Origin: an uncultured Actinomycetes bacterium | GTDB taxonomy: Bacteria; Actinomycetota; Acidimicrobiia; Acidimicrobiales; RAAP-2 | Direction: 5' to 3' | DNA: 64,000 bases | NCBI GenBank assembly: GCA_903828785.1 | Contig: CAIKNP010000009.1 | Location: 40,993 to 104,992, forward strand | Part shown: positions 49,744 through 61,653 of the stretch, in pieces | How the letters are laid out: each line of letters starts with the position of its first letter | Numbering within the stretch: the first letter of the stretch is position 1 | Position numbers and translations under genes: made by a program | Notes under the pieces: generated by a model | What the model was told of the DNA's origin: nothing | Seen by the model: only the letters and a program-made list of their open reading frames with translations | Databases searched by the model: none

Positions 49744-50801
49744 GACAGCACCACTTTCTGGGACCCGGCCCGAACTGTTCCGACGATGCTGGCCGACATT
49801 CCCGCGCTGCGCGCAATTGTCACGGCCGCTTCCGCGGCGTCGGGGTCGACGGCGATGACCATACCCAGGCCGCAGTTAAAGACTCGAACCATCTCCTCGG
49901 CGCTCACGCGTCCGCGGCGCTGAATTTCAAAGAAGATCTCTGGCGTATCGAAGCTCGCCATGTCAATGGTGGCGTCGAGGTGTTCGGGTAAGACGCGCAC
50001 CACGTTGCCCACAATGCCCCCACCCGTGATGTGGGCCGCCGCGTGGACGCCAGACCCCAGATCCCTGATCATCGCCAGCACCGTGGGCGTGTAGATGACG
50101 CAGGGGCGCAGCAGTTCGTCGGCCAAGCTAACATCCGCGCCATCCCAGGCGGGAAGTTCCAGCGCAGCGGGAGTCGTCACGAGCACCTGGCGCGCCAGTG
50201 AGTAACCGTTCGAACGTAGGCCCGGCGATCCCAGCCCCACCAACACGTCGCCCTCGCGGACGCGGTGTGCGCCGAGTTCTTCGCCCTGCTCGACGACGCC
50301 GACCACGAAGCCCGCGACGTCGAGCTCGTCGGGGCGCATGACGCCGCCGTGCTCGGCCGTCTCACCACCCAGCAAGGCGGTGTTCGCTTGACGACAGCCT
50401 TCGGCGATGCCGGCCACGAGTTCTTCGAGACGCTTCGGATCGAGCGCCCCCACGGCCACGTAATCGAGCATGAAGAGGGGTTCGGCACCGAGGCAGGCCA
50501 AATCGTCCACCAGCATGGCGACGAGGTCTATGCCGACGCTGTCGTAACGCTGGAGGAGGCGAGCAATTTCGAGTTTGGTGCCCACCCCGTCGGCCGAGGA
50601 CACCAGTACCGGCGAGCGGTAGCGGCTGGTGTCGAGGCGAAAGAGGCCACCAAATCCACCAATACCCCCGAGGACTTCGGGGCGGGCCGTCGACGCGACG
50701 TGTTGCTTGATTCGCTCCACCGCTTCGTCGCCCGCTTCAATGGACACCCCGGCCTCGTGATAGGTGGCGCCACCCGCGGGCTGATCAAGCAGGCGACTCA
50801 C
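49740..50801 (-). CDS. purM: Phosphoribosylformylglycinamidine cyclo-ligase (AIR synthetase)
   Basis: This 353-residue enzyme closes the imidazole ring of AIR using ATP. It begins TYHEAGVSIEAGDEAVERIKQHV, with VSSADGVGTKLEIARLL near residue 70, the GVGTK signature. MLVDDLACLGAEPLFMLDYVAVG and ALLGGETAEHGG follow. The GTG at 50801 forms a GTGA overlap with the purF stop; the track used a TTG one codon earlier. The fold pairs with that of PurL. Confidence 0.95.
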   Translation of the reverse strand: MSRLLDQPAGGATYHEAGVSIEAGDEAVERIKQHVASTARPEVLGGIGGFGGLFRLDTSRYRSPVLVSSADGVGTKLEIARLLQRYDSVGIDLVAMLVDDLACLGAEPLFMLDYVAVGALDPKRLEELVAGIAEGCRQANTALLGGETAEHGGVMRPDELDVAGFVVGVVEQGEELGAHRVREGDVLVGLGSPGLRSNGYSLARQVLVTTPAALELPAWDGADVSLADELLRPCVIYTPTVLAMIRDLGSGVHAAAHITGGGIVGNVVRVLPEHLDATIDMASFDTPEIFFEIQRRGRVSAEEMVRVFNCGLGMVIAVDPDAAEAAVTIARSAGMSASIVGTVRAGSQKVVLS

Positions 50802-52231
50802 CAACGAGCTCCCAGGCTAAGGGTCACCGGCACGGGGGCCGGATAGTTCCCGGTCAGGCAGGCGTCACAGCACTCCTGATCAAGACCAATCGCCCGGCGT
50901 AATAGGTCGAGCGGCAAGAAGGCCAGGCTGTCGGAACCAATGAAATCGTTCATTTCTTCTAGCGTGTGGTGCGCCGCCAACAGGTCGTCGCGCGTGGGCG
51001 TATCAATCCCGAAGTAGCAGGGCCAGGCGAAGGGGGGCGAAGAAATGCGCAGGTGCACTTCGGCGGCGCCGGCTTCGCGCAGCATCTTAACGAGGGCCTT
51101 GGTCGTCGTTCCGCGAACGATGGAATCATCGACCACGATGAGGCGCTGACCCTCGATGTTCTCGCGCAAGGGGTTGAGCTTGCGCTTCACACTGGCCGCC
51201 CGGTGACTCTGGTTGGGCGAAATGAAGGTCCGGCCGATGTAGCGATTCTTCACCAGCCCGTAGCCGAAGGGGGTACCGGACGCCTTGGCGTATCCCTCGG
51301 CCGCGGGGACTCCCGAATCGGGTACGCCCATCACGATGTCCGCTTCGACGGGGGCGACGGCGGCGAGTTGCTCACCCATACGCCGTCTCGCCGTGTGGAC
51401 CTGATGTCCCATGAGGTAGGTGTCCGGGCGAGCGAAGTAGACGAACTCAAAAATGCACAGCTTGGTGGGGCCTTCGGCGGGTTCGAGTAACTGCGTGGCC
51501 GTGACTCCAGCGCTGGTCAGGGTGACCATTTCGCCCGGGTGGATTTCGCGCACGAAGGTGGCCCCGACGACGTCGAGAGCGGGTGACTCTGAGGCCACCA
51601 TCCATCCGCCGACCGCGTCGGCGTCGCCCAGGGTCCCGAGGCACAAGGGGCGAAAGCCGTGGGGATCGCGCACCGCGTGGATGGCCCCGGCTTCGAGGAT
51701 CACCATGGAGAAAGCGCCTTCGGCTTTGGCCAGCACCGTAGCCAGCGCCTGGGACACGGTCGCGCCCTCCTCAATTTCTCGCGCCATTAATTCCGCCACT
51801 AAGTCCGAGTCCGAGAGCATCGAGGTGTACTCAATGCCCGCTTCGGCAGCGAGGGCCAGGGTGTTCGTGAGATTTCCGTTGTGACCAAGAGCGAAGTCCG
51901 TTCCGGCTGCTGAACGAAAGACCGGCTGGGCCGCGGTCCAGTTCGCCGAACCCGACGTGGAGTAACGGGTGTGACCAATCACGTGGCTCCCCGCGAGGGC
52001 GCGCAGCGCGGCGTCACTAAAGACGTGCGAGACCAGGCCGTTATCCTTCACGACGGTGATGTGGTTATTGGTGAAGGCGGCCATGCCGGCCGACTCCTGA
52101 CCGCGGTGCTGGAGCGCGTAGAGCGCGTCGAAACACAGGGGGGAGGCGTCGAGTCCGGGGGACACAATCCCCACCACCCCGCAGGCTTCCTTCAATTGGC
52201 CATCACTCGAGATTTCGGGGGTGGACGTCAC
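50798..52231 (-). CDS. purF: Amidophosphoribosyltransferase, Fe-S type
   Basis: This is the first committed enzyme of purine synthesis, which makes phosphoribosylamine from PRPP and glutamine. The 477-residue protein has a short propeptide ending before ACGVVGIVSPG, whose Cys becomes the N-terminal nucleophile. The PRPP loop is LIVVDDSIVRGTTTKALV near residue 360. Cys in LCIFEFVYFARPD, WPCYFGIDTP and ECCDACLTGNYP correspond to the four cluster ligands of the Bacillus enzyme. So it is the Fe-S, propeptide-bearing form. It is divergent from the PHP gene by 54 bases. Confidence 0.96.
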   Translation of the reverse strand: MTSTPEISSDGQLKEACGVVGIVSPGLDASPLCFDALYALQHRGQESAGMAAFTNNHITVVKDNGLVSHVFSDAALRALAGSHVIGHTRYSTSGSANWTAAQPVFRSAAGTDFALGHNGNLTNTLALAAEAGIEYTSMLSDSDLVAELMAREIEEGATVSQALATVLAKAEGAFSMVILEAGAIHAVRDPHGFRPLCLGTLGDADAVGGWMVASESPALDVVGATFVREIHPGEMVTLTSAGVTATQLLEPAEGPTKLCIFEFVYFARPDTYLMGHQVHTARRRMGEQLAAVAPVEADIVMGVPDSGVPAAEGYAKASGTPFGYGLVKNRYIGRTFISPNQSHRAASVKRKLNPLRENIEGQRLIVVDDSIVRGTTTKALVKMLREAGAAEVHLRISSPPFAWPCYFGIDTPTRDDLLAAHHTLEEMNDFIGSDSLAFLPLDLLRRAIGLDQECCDACLTGNYPAPVPVTLSLGARW

Positions 52232-52273
52232 TAGTCAATTCTCGCACATCCGAGGACGGTCACTGGCCCTCGG

Positions 52274-52279
52274 TACGCT
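52274..52279 (+). promoter_or_regulatory. -10 element TACGCT of the PHP gene
   Basis: TACGCT-AGAAGC-GTG in the short divergent gap with purF. Confidence 0.55.
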
Positions 52280-52285
52280 AGAAGC

Positions 52286-53201
52286 GTGATCGACCTGCAC
52301 ACCCACTCCACTTTCTCCGACGGTACTGACTCCCCCAGCGAATTAGCGGCCGCGGCGCATCGCATTGGGATCACCACCATGGCCCTCACCGACCACGACA
52401 CCACCGCCAGCCACGACGAAATGCAGGCGGCCTGCGACCACTGGGGGATCAATCTCATCACCGGAACCGAAATTTCCTTGGTTGATCACCAGTTCCCCCG
52501 GGCCAATGAGCGGGGCGAGGAGAAGGGGCGGGGCATCCACGTCTTGGCCTATTTTCCGCCCTTGGACCCCGATTCGCCGATGCAGCGCTTGCTGGAGCGA
52601 CTACGAAATGACCGCGAAAACCGCAACGCCCAACTGCTTCACGTCTTGCAGGGACTGGGATTTGAGCGCCTGACCATGGAAGCCGTGGCCGGCAGCAAGG
52701 CCGAGGGCGAGGTCATTGGGCGGCCACACTTCGCCGAAGCGATGTTTCTCCTGCACCCCGAAATCGTCGGCGAAAAGTCCCCCGAGGCGTGGCGGTCCAT
52801 TTTCGACAACTGGCTCGGCGTCACCGGCCGGGCCTACCTGCCCAAAACGGAACTCACCCTCGAAGAAGTCGTGGAACAGGCCAAGGGATCGGGAACCATC
52901 TTCTCCATCGCCCACCCCCTGCTTAACTACCTACCCGATTACACCAACGAATCGATTGAACGCGAGATGCCTCGCATCCTCAACAGCCTGCGCGAACGGG
53001 GTTTCACCGGTGCCGAGGCCTACTACGGTGGTACGACCGAGCCCACCCGGGCCCTGATGGTCAAGCTGACCCGCGACGCCGGACTCGTACCCACGGGTGG
53101 ATCGGATTACCACGGCAGCGTCAAGGAGCTGGTCGCTCTCGGCGTCGGCTACAGCGGCGATCTACACGTCCCCGATCACATCGTGGACGAACTTCGAAGG
53201 G

Positions 53202-53227
<26 letters not shown>
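52286..53227 (+). CDS. PHP-domain phosphoesterase (RNase AM/TrpH-like)
   Basis: This 313-residue metallo-phosphoesterase starts MIDLHTHSTFSDGTDSPSELAAAAHRIGITTMALTDHDTTAS, motifs I and II of the PHP family. LITGTEISL, SIAHPLLNY and GGSDYHGS are the later metal-binding motifs. Family members include RNase AM (YciV) and 3',5'-nucleoside bisphosphate phosphatases. It is the only plus-strand gene in the pur region, lying between the purF and purL transcripts, and its end overlaps purL by 26 bases. Confidence 0.9.
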
Positions 53228-55471
<2,244 letters not shown>

Positions 55472-55475
<4 letters not shown>

Positions 55476-56143
55476 GCGACCACCACCGTCTGGCCCACGA
55501 ATCCCGCCAGGAGGGCGCGACCATCGGCACTGCCGAGCAGGGTCGACATGGCTCGCTCGGGGTGCGGCATCAGGCCCACCACGTTGCGACCCTCGTTGCA
55601 AATGCCGGCAATGTTGTCGCGTGAGCCGTTGGGGTTGTCGACGTAGCGCAAAACGACTTGATCATTGTCGACGAGTTGTTGGTGGGTCTCGTCGGTGCAG
55701 GTGTAGGAACCCGAGAAGTGGTTGATAGGAATACGCAGTTCCTGTCCGAGGCTGGTTGAGCGGGTCAGCACCGAATTCGTTGACGCCACGACCAGCGTGG
55801 TGGGCTGACACAGGAAGGTCAAACCACGATTCTTCTGCAGGGCGCCGGGCAGGAGACCGGCTTCGGTCAATACCTGAAAGCCATTGCAGATACCCAAGAC
55901 GGCGCCACCGGCGGCGGCGAAGCTGCGCACCGCTTCCATCACCGGTGAGAAGCGCGCGAGGGCACCGGGGCGAAGGTAGTCGCCGTGGGCGAAGCCACCG
56001 GGGAGAATGACCCCGTCGACGTCACCGAGCGACGTGGCGCTGTGCCAAATGAATTCGGCCTTCGCTCCGAGGTCGGTGACGGCACTGGCCGCATCGTACT
56101 CACAGTTCGAACCCGGAAAGACCACCACGCCGATTCTGTTCAC
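55472..56143 (-). CDS. purQ: FGAM synthase subunit PurQ (glutaminase)
   Basis: This 223-residue class I glutamine amidotransferase supplies ammonia to PurL. It shows [19 protein letters not shown] at the start and the nucleophile Cys in [20 protein letters not shown] near residue 86. The His-Glu pair is in [11 protein letters not shown] near 195. The start is GTG. It is separated from purS by three bases, so purS, purQ and purL form a translational unit in complex order. Confidence 0.96.
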
Positions 56144-56146
56144 CGA

Positions 56147-56401
56147 CTACACCTCTTCAATGAGTCGAACGGCGGCGTCTTCCATCACCGGGTTGGACAA
56201 GAGTCGTTCGGCCAGCGAACGGGCGATCATGACGGCCTCACTGGGGTCGTCCGCTTCGATGCGCAGGGTGAAGGATTTGCCGGCGCGCACGTCGCTGATG
56301 CCGGAGAATCCCAGCGCCGGTAGGGCGCGCTCAATCGTTGCCCCTTCCGGATCAGCGATACCAGCGCGGAGGGTTACGGAGACGGCCACGGAGTAGTTCA
56401 C
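56147..56401 (-). CDS. purS: FGAM synthase subunit PurS
   Basis: This 84-residue subunit bridges PurL and PurQ and is needed for their contact. It shows VTLRAGIADPEGATIERALPALGFSGISDVRAGKSFTLRIEADDP, the normal PurS core, which follows V-pattern strands. Its presence explains the small PurL. It lies 40 bases after purC. Confidence 0.94.
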   Translation of the reverse strand: MNYSVAVSVTLRAGIADPEGATIERALPALGFSGISDVRAGKSFTLRIEADDPSEAVMIARSLAERLLSNPVMEDAAVRLIEEV

Positions 56402-56441
56402 CCCTTAAACGGTAGTCGCAACGGCGGACGCTACTGACCCA

Positions 56442-57359
56442 TCAGTCGGCCGTCGGCGAAAGTTCGTCGTCGTCGCGACCAAACCAGGTGCTAATCGAGC
56501 GACCGGTGATGCGTTCGTAGGCGTCTTCGTAACGGCCGGCGGTGATCGCGACGATGTCCGCGGGCACTGGTGGCGGCGGGGGGGTCCGGTCCCAGGCCAG
56601 CGAGGCCAGCCAGTCTCGGAAGGGTTGCTTGTCAAACGACGGCGGCGTCTGCCCCGACACCACGCCGTCGGCGGGCCAAATGCGCGAGGAGTCGGGCGTC
56701 AAGACTTCGTCGCAGACCACGAGCGCACCATCGACGAAGCCCAGTTCGAACTTGGTGTCCGCCAGGACCAGACCCTGGTCGCGAAGGCGCGACTGGGCCT
56801 GCGCGAAGAGACCGAGACACAAGGTGGCCGCCCGCTCCAGCAGTTCCGCGCCCACCAGGGCGGCCGCGGTCGCGAGATCAATATTGATGTCGTGTCCGGA
56901 CTCCGCCTTGGTACTGGGCGTAAACAGGGGCTCGGGAAAGGGATCGGTCAAACGCAGGCCCGCGGGGACGTCCATGGAGTGCACGGTTCCCGTCTGGCGA
57001 TACTCGTCGTAGGCCTGGCCGGCTAAGCGGCCCCGCACGATGCATTCCAGGGGCAACATCTCGGCCTTACGCACCAGCATGCTGCGTCCGTGCCACTGTG
57101 TCTCGTCACTAAAACCAGGCACCATCTGGTCGATGACCTCGGGATCGCAGGAGACCAGCGCCGTGGGCACCTGGGAGAGTTCGTGCACCCAGAAATTCGT
57201 GAGCCCCGTAAGCACCCGACCCTTATTCGGTATGGGCTCGTTCATCACCACGTCAAAGGCACTCAGCCGGTCCGAGGCCACCATCAAGAGATGATCGTCG
57301 CCGACCGCGTAGAGGTCTCGCACTTTGCCCGAATACAGGTGAGGGAGCGACAGTGCCAT
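56442..57359 (-). CDS. purC: SAICAR synthetase
   Basis: This 305-residue ligase joins CAIR and aspartate. It opens LPHLYSGKVRDLYAVGDDHLLMVASDRLSAFDVVMNEPIPNKG, the start of the family. LECIVRGRLAGQAYDEYRQTGTVHSM and LADTKFELGFVDG carry further signatures, and TPDSSRIWPAD the C-terminal one. It is the longer, yeast-like form rather than the 240-residue E. coli form. The ATG lies two bases after the purB stop. Confidence 0.95.
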   Translation of the reverse strand: MALSLPHLYSGKVRDLYAVGDDHLLMVASDRLSAFDVVMNEPIPNKGRVLTGLTNFWVHELSQVPTALVSCDPEVIDQMVPGFSDETQWHGRSMLVRKAEMLPLECIVRGRLAGQAYDEYRQTGTVHSMDVPAGLRLTDPFPEPLFTPSTKAESGHDINIDLATAAALVGAELLERAATLCLGLFAQAQSRLRDQGLVLADTKFELGFVDGALVVCDEVLTPDSSRIWPADGVVSGQTPPSFDKQPFRDWLASLAWDRTPPPPPVPADIVAITAGRYEDAYERITGRSISTWFGRDDDELSPTAD

Positions 57360-57361
57360 AA

Positions 57362-58663
57362 CTACCAGTTCAGCGCGTCGGTGAAACGACCGCGGTGCGC
57401 CACCATACGTTGAGCGTCAAAGACGCGATCGAGGGCCGCCTCGTCGAGGGTGACGGCGGGATCTTCTTCCACCACCCGTCGAAAGGCTCGACCTTCTTCC
57501 ACGCTGCGTCGGGCGGCCGACTGCACGATGCGGTACGCCTCGTCGCGGGCCAGACCCGACTCCACCAGTGCGAGCAGCACTGACTGCGAGTACACCAGAC
57601 CCAGAGAAGTAACCTCGAGATTTTCCAGCGCCCGCTGCGGGAAGAGGACCAGTCCGCTGGCCAGACTCGTCGCCTTGCGCAACATGTAGACACAGAGTTG
57701 CAGGGCGTCGGGCAAGACAATGCGCTCCACGCTGGAGTGCGAGATGTCGCGCTCGTGCCACAGCGCCACGTTCTCGAGTCCGGTGGCGAGGTAGCCCCGC
57801 AACACGCGGGCCAAACCGCAGAGGCGCTCGGACAAAATGGGATTGCGCTTGTGGGGCATCGCCGACGAACCCTTTTGCCCAGCGGCGAAGGGTTCTTGGG
57901 CTTCGCCCACTTCGGTACGGGCCAGGTGGCGAACCTCGAGGGCGAACTGCTCCATGGTCGTCCCCAGGGCCGCGCAGGCGTAGAGGACTTCGGCGTGGCG
58001 GTCGCGAGCGATGACCTGCGTCGCCGGCACGGGCGACAGGCCGAGCCGCGCGCAGACGTAGGCCTCGACCGCTGGATCGATATTGGAGAAGGTTCCCACG
58101 GCTCCCGAGAGCTTGCCCACCGCAATGCCCGTACGCGCCGCGCGGGCGCGCACCAGATCACGCTCGACCTGCAGGGCGAAGAGCGCGAACTTGGCGCCGT
58201 AGGTGGTGGGCTCGGCGTGCATGCCGTGCGTGCGCCCGGTTATGGGCCAGTCAATTGATTCACGGGCGCGCACGCTCAAGGCGTCGCGAAACTTCGTGGC
58301 CTCGTCAATCACGATGTCCATCGCTCGGGTCAAGGTAACGCAGAGGGCCGTATCGACGACGTCCGATGAAGTCAGGCCGTAGTGGACCCAGGCGCCCTCG
58401 GGCATGCCGATACGCGACTGCACCACGTCGACGAAGGCCGCGGTGTCGTGGTTGGTGACGGCTTCGCGCTCGTCGACCTCCGCCACGAAAGCCGCGTCCA
58501 CGACGGGTCGGCGCAGGCGCAGTTGCGCCACTTCGTTCGCCGGTAGGACGCCGAGTTCGGCCAGGCCCTCGGCCGCGAGGATCTCCACTTCGAGCATGGT
58601 GTCGAAGCGGTGGACGTCGCTAAAGAGGGCCGCCATATCTTTGGGGGCGTAGCGATTAATCAT
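57362..58663 (-). CDS. purB: Adenylosuccinate lyase
   Basis: This 433-residue enzyme acts twice in purine synthesis, releasing fumarate from SAICAR and adenylosuccinate. It has HYGLTSSDVVDTALCVTLTRA near residue 92, GRTHGMHAEPTTYGAKFALF near 143, and the catalytic loop GSSAMPHKRNPILSERLCGLAR near 265 with the SSxMPxKxNP signature. It begins with ATGA overlap with the purD stop. The two substrates match its neighbours purC and purA. Confidence 0.96.
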   Translation of the reverse strand: MINRYAPKDMAALFSDVHRFDTMLEVEILAAEGLAELGVLPANEVAQLRLRRPVVDAAFVAEVDEREAVTNHDTAAFVDVVQSRIGMPEGAWVHYGLTSSDVVDTALCVTLTRAMDIVIDEATKFRDALSVRARESIDWPITGRTHGMHAEPTTYGAKFALFALQVERDLVRARAARTGIAVGKLSGAVGTFSNIDPAVEAYVCARLGLSPVPATQVIARDRHAEVLYACAALGTTMEQFALEVRHLARTEVGEAQEPFAAGQKGSSAMPHKRNPILSERLCGLARVLRGYLATGLENVALWHERDISHSSVERIVLPDALQLCVYMLRKATSLASGLVLFPQRALENLEVTSLGLVYSQSVLLALVESGLARDEAYRIVQSAARRSVEEGRAFRRVVEEDPAVTLDEAALDRVFDAQRMVAHRGRFTDALNW

Positions 58664-59913
58664 GCGATTCCTTTCACTGCGTCGAGCGCGATGTCACTGC
58701 GCACCACGCATCCATCAAACGAAATTCGACCTACGGCCTCGTAGGCCTTGCTTCGGGCCGTCGCCAGGTCGTCGGCGTGCGCCGTGACCGCGAGGACGCG
58801 CCCCCCATTGGTCACGAAGTGGCCATCGACCCGAGCACTGCCCGCGTGGAAGACCACGACACCGTCGATGGCGTGCGCGAGCTGACCGTCGTCGCCCAGT
58901 CCCGCAATGCGGTCGCCTCGTCGAGGCGTGTCGGGGTAGCCGTGGGCCGCCATAACCACCGTGACCGCCGCGCCGCTGGCCGACACGGCCACCTCACCCA
59001 GCGTGCCCCGGGCGCTGGCCTGGAGGAGGGCGAAGAGTTGGTCACCGTAGAGGGGGACGAGGACCTCCGTCTCGGGGTCTCCGAAGCGCACGTTGTATTC
59101 GAGCAACTGGGGGCCAGCGCTCGTGAGCATCACGCCGGCGTAGAGCACGCCGCGGTAGTCAATTTCTCGACGCTGCAGCTCTTTTAGTGTGGGGCGCAGC
59201 ATTGTCTCCATGATGCCGTCAACGAGATCGGGGTCAATAGGCATAGGCGCGTAGGCACCCATGCCACCGGTGTTCGGACCCGTTCCACCGTCACCCACCC
59301 GCTTGAAGTCTTGCGCGGCGGACAGTGCGAAGAGTGACCTTCCGTCACAGAGCACGATGAGTGAGCACTCCTCCCCATCGAGGCCTTCTTCAATCACGAT
59401 GGTCGAGCCGGCACTGGCGAAGGCGTCACCACTCACTTTGGCGCTGACGTCGAGACGGGCCTCGGCCAGTGAGTTGGTAACCAGCACACCCTTGCCCGCC
59501 GCGAGCCCGTCAGTCTTGATCACGTAGGGCGGGGTCATTGATTCGGCGAGGAAACGGTGGGCCGCAGCCTCGTCACTAAAGACCTCGTAGTCCGCAGTGG
59601 GAACGTCGGCGTCGGCGAGGAAGTCCTTCATGAAGGCCTTGGATCCCTCGAGGCGCGCGCCGTCCGCGTTCGGCCCGAGGACGAGCTTGCCCTGCGCTCG
59701 CAGCTGGTCCGCCAAGCCATCCACCAAGGGCAGTTCGGGTCCAATGACGAAGAGGTCCGCTTCCAACTCGGTCGCGGGCCTCGGCGTGCAGGTCAAGCCG
59801 TGCGCCGCCATACCGTCGTTCCCTGGCGTGACGACGACCTCGGCCGATTTTGCCAAGCCCCAGGCCAGGGCGTGCTCACGCGCGCCCGATCCGACGACGA
59901 CGACGCGACTCAC
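58660..59913 (-). CDS. purD: Phosphoribosylamine-glycine ligase (GAR synthetase)
   Basis: This 417-residue ATP-grasp ligase joins phosphoribosylamine and glycine. It starts [22 protein letters not shown], then [22 protein letters not shown] and [18 protein letters not shown] near residue 133. [10 protein letters not shown] and [16 protein letters not shown] are the metal and ATP-binding segments. The GTG start overlaps the purA stop as GTGA. Its product feeds the GAR transformylase, which is not in this window. Confidence 0.96.
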   Translation of the reverse strand: MSRVVVVGSGAREHALAWGLAKSAEVVVTPGNDGMAAHGLTCTPRPATELEADLFVIGPELPLVDGLADQLRAQGKLVLGPNADGARLEGSKAFMKDFLADADVPTADYEVFSDEAAAHRFLAESMTPPYVIKTDGLAAGKGVLVTNSLAEARLDVSAKVSGDAFASAGSTIVIEEGLDGEECSLIVLCDGRSLFALSAAQDFKRVGDGGTGPNTGGMGAYAPMPIDPDLVDGIMETMLRPTLKELQRREIDYRGVLYAGVMLTSAGPQLLEYNVRFGDPETEVLVPLYGDQLFALLQASARGTLGEVAVSASGAAVTVVMAAHGYPDTPRRGDRIAGLGDDGQLAHAIDGVVVFHAGSARVDGHFVTNGGRVLAVTAHADDLATARSKAYEAVGRISFDGCVVRSDIALDAVKGIA

Positions 59914-61187
59914 GATGGGCGAACGAACTGCTCGCGTCCGGGACCGACTCCGACGACGGAAATCTTGACGCCGATGAGCTCTTGTACGAAGGCCACGTAG
60001 GAGCGAGCCGCCGCGGGCAGTTGGTCAAAGGTAGTGAAGGAGCTCAGGTCCGTCTGCCAGCCGGGCAGGGTCTCGTAGACGGGGGTGACGTCGTGCAGCA
60101 CCGACTGGTGATACGGCGGGTACTCGTAACGCAGGCCGTCGGCCTCGTAAGCGACGCAGACCTTGATCTCGTCCAGTGTGTCGAGGACGTCGAGCTTGGT
60201 GAGGGCAATCTCGGTCAAGGAATTGAGGCGAGCTGCCTGACGGGCCATCACCGCGTCGAACCAGCCGACGCGGCGGCGGCGACCGGTGTTGGTGCCGTAT
60301 TCGTGCCCCCGATCGACCAACAAATCACCGAGCTCCCCGTCGAGTTCCGTGGGGAAGGGTCCCGCGCCAACGCGCGTGATGTAGGCCTTGGCGATGCCCA
60401 CGATGTCCGAGAGGTCGCGCGGTCCCAGCCCCGAACCCGTGCAGGCTCCCCCGGCGACGGGGTTCGACGAGGTCACGAAGGGGTAGGTGCCGTGGTCGAG
60501 ATCGAGGAAGGTGGCTTGGGCCCCTTCGAGCAAGATGCGCTGTCCCTGGGCCAATGCCTCGTGGACCAGGTTGACGGTGTCACCGACCATGGGTGCGACG
60601 CGAGGCGCGAGTTGCCCGAGGTACTGGCCACAGAGTTCGTCGAGGGAAATGGAGGGTCGGTTGTAGATCTTGTTGAGGATGAGGTTCTTCTCGTGCAAGA
60701 CCACGTCGAGCTTCTCGCGGAAAATCTTCGGGTCGAGCAGGTCCTGCACGCGTAGTCCCACTCGCGAGGACTTGTCGGCGTAGGCCGGACCAATACCGCG
60801 CTTGGTCGTACCCAGGGCGTTCTTGCCTAAGAATCGTTCAGTGAGCCGGTCGATTTCCTGGTGGTAGGGCATGATCAGGTGAGCGTTGCCCGAGACCACG
60901 ACCCGCGACACGTCCACTCCCTTGGCGGCGAGTCGGTCGAGTTCGGCGAGTAGGACGGCGGGATCGACGACCACCCCGTTGCCAATAACCGGCGTGATGT
61001 GAGGGTAGAGAACACCCGAGGGCACCAGCTGGAGCGCGAAGGCTTCGCCATCGACCACGATGCGGTGACCAGCGTTGTGGCCACCTTGGTAGCGCACCAC
61101 CATGTCCATGTCACGGGCGAGTAGGTCGGTGAGTTTGCCCTTGCCTTCGTCCCCCCACTGTGTTCCGACTACGACTGTTGCGGGCAC
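59910..61187 (-). CDS. purA: Adenylosuccinate synthetase
   Basis: This 425-residue GTP-dependent enzyme commits IMP to AMP. It shows [22 protein letters not shown] at the N-terminus, [14 protein letters not shown] near residue 35, [18 protein letters not shown] near 130, and [20 protein letters not shown] near 300. The start is GTG after AGGAG. It is the first gene of a seven-gene run purA-D-B-C-S-Q-L. TAGGAT, about 45 bases upstream, is a possible -10. Confidence 0.96.
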   Translation of the reverse strand: MPATVVVGTQWGDEGKGKLTDLLARDMDMVVRYQGGHNAGHRIVVDGEAFALQLVPSGVLYPHITPVIGNGVVVDPAVLLAELDRLAAKGVDVSRVVVSGNAHLIMPYHQEIDRLTERFLGKNALGTTKRGIGPAYADKSSRVGLRVQDLLDPKIFREKLDVVLHEKNLILNKIYNRPSISLDELCGQYLGQLAPRVAPMVGDTVNLVHEALAQGQRILLEGAQATFLDLDHGTYPFVTSSNPVAGGACTGSGLGPRDLSDIVGIAKAYITRVGAGPFPTELDGELGDLLVDRGHEYGTNTGRRRRVGWFDAVMARQAARLNSLTEIALTKLDVLDTLDEIKVCVAYEADGLRYEYPPYHQSVLHDVTPVYETLPGWQTDLSSFTTFDQLPAAARSYVAFVQELIGVKISVVGVGPGREQFVRPS

Positions 61188-61254
61188 GGGGGCTCCTAGC
61201 GACTAGTGGCTTAGACCCAATCCTACTAAAGCGCCAGAGGCGTCCGACTGAGGC

Positions 61255-61653
61255 CTAGGGCCCGTCGGGGGCCCGGCGCTGGGCGTCGATGAAGACCGCG
61301 ATGGTGTTTTGGATGGGCACCAAGTCCCGGCGGTACTGGCGATGCGTGGCGGCCACGTCCGACTGGGCTGACTGGCGAGACGCTTCGAGTTCTTGGTGAG
61401 CGCGCGCTAATTCGGCTTCGAGTTTGACAATTCGTCGCACCCCCTCGAGATTGACCCCTTCGGTGGTGAGTTCTTGAATGCGCCGCAGCACGGCAAGATC
61501 AGCTTCCGAGAAACGGCGCGACCCGCCATTGGTGCGCTGGGGGCGAAGCAAGCCCGTTCGCTCGTAGTTCCGCAAGGTCTGCGGGTGCACGCCGGCAATC
61601 TCGGCGAAGACCGAAATCACGTACACCGCTTGGTGGTGGCGTTCGCTGCTCAC
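61255..61653 (-). CDS. hspR: Heat-shock repressor HspR (MerR family)
   Basis: This 132-residue MerR-type protein represses the dnaK operon in actinobacteria. It starts VYVISVFAEIAGVHPQTLRNYERTGLLRPQRTNGGSRRFSEADLAVLRRIQELTTEGVNLEGVRRIVKLEAEL, HTH plus wing, then a coiled coil. The GTG overlaps the dnaJ stop as GTGA. Being the last gene of its target operon gives feedback control with DnaK as the usual co-repressor. The operator should lie upstream of dnaK, outside the window. Confidence 0.95.
   Translation of the reverse strand: MSSERHHQAVYVISVFAEIAGVHPQTLRNYERTGLLRPQRTNGGSRRFSEADLAVLRRIQELTTEGVNLEGVRRIVKLEAELARAHQELEASRQSAQSDVAATHRQYRRDLVPIQNTIAVFIDAQRRAPDGP

Noticed and set aside
61188-61254. 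Purine riboswitch or PurR box before purA
   Set aside because: The 67-base gap has no aptamer-like structure or clear palindrome.
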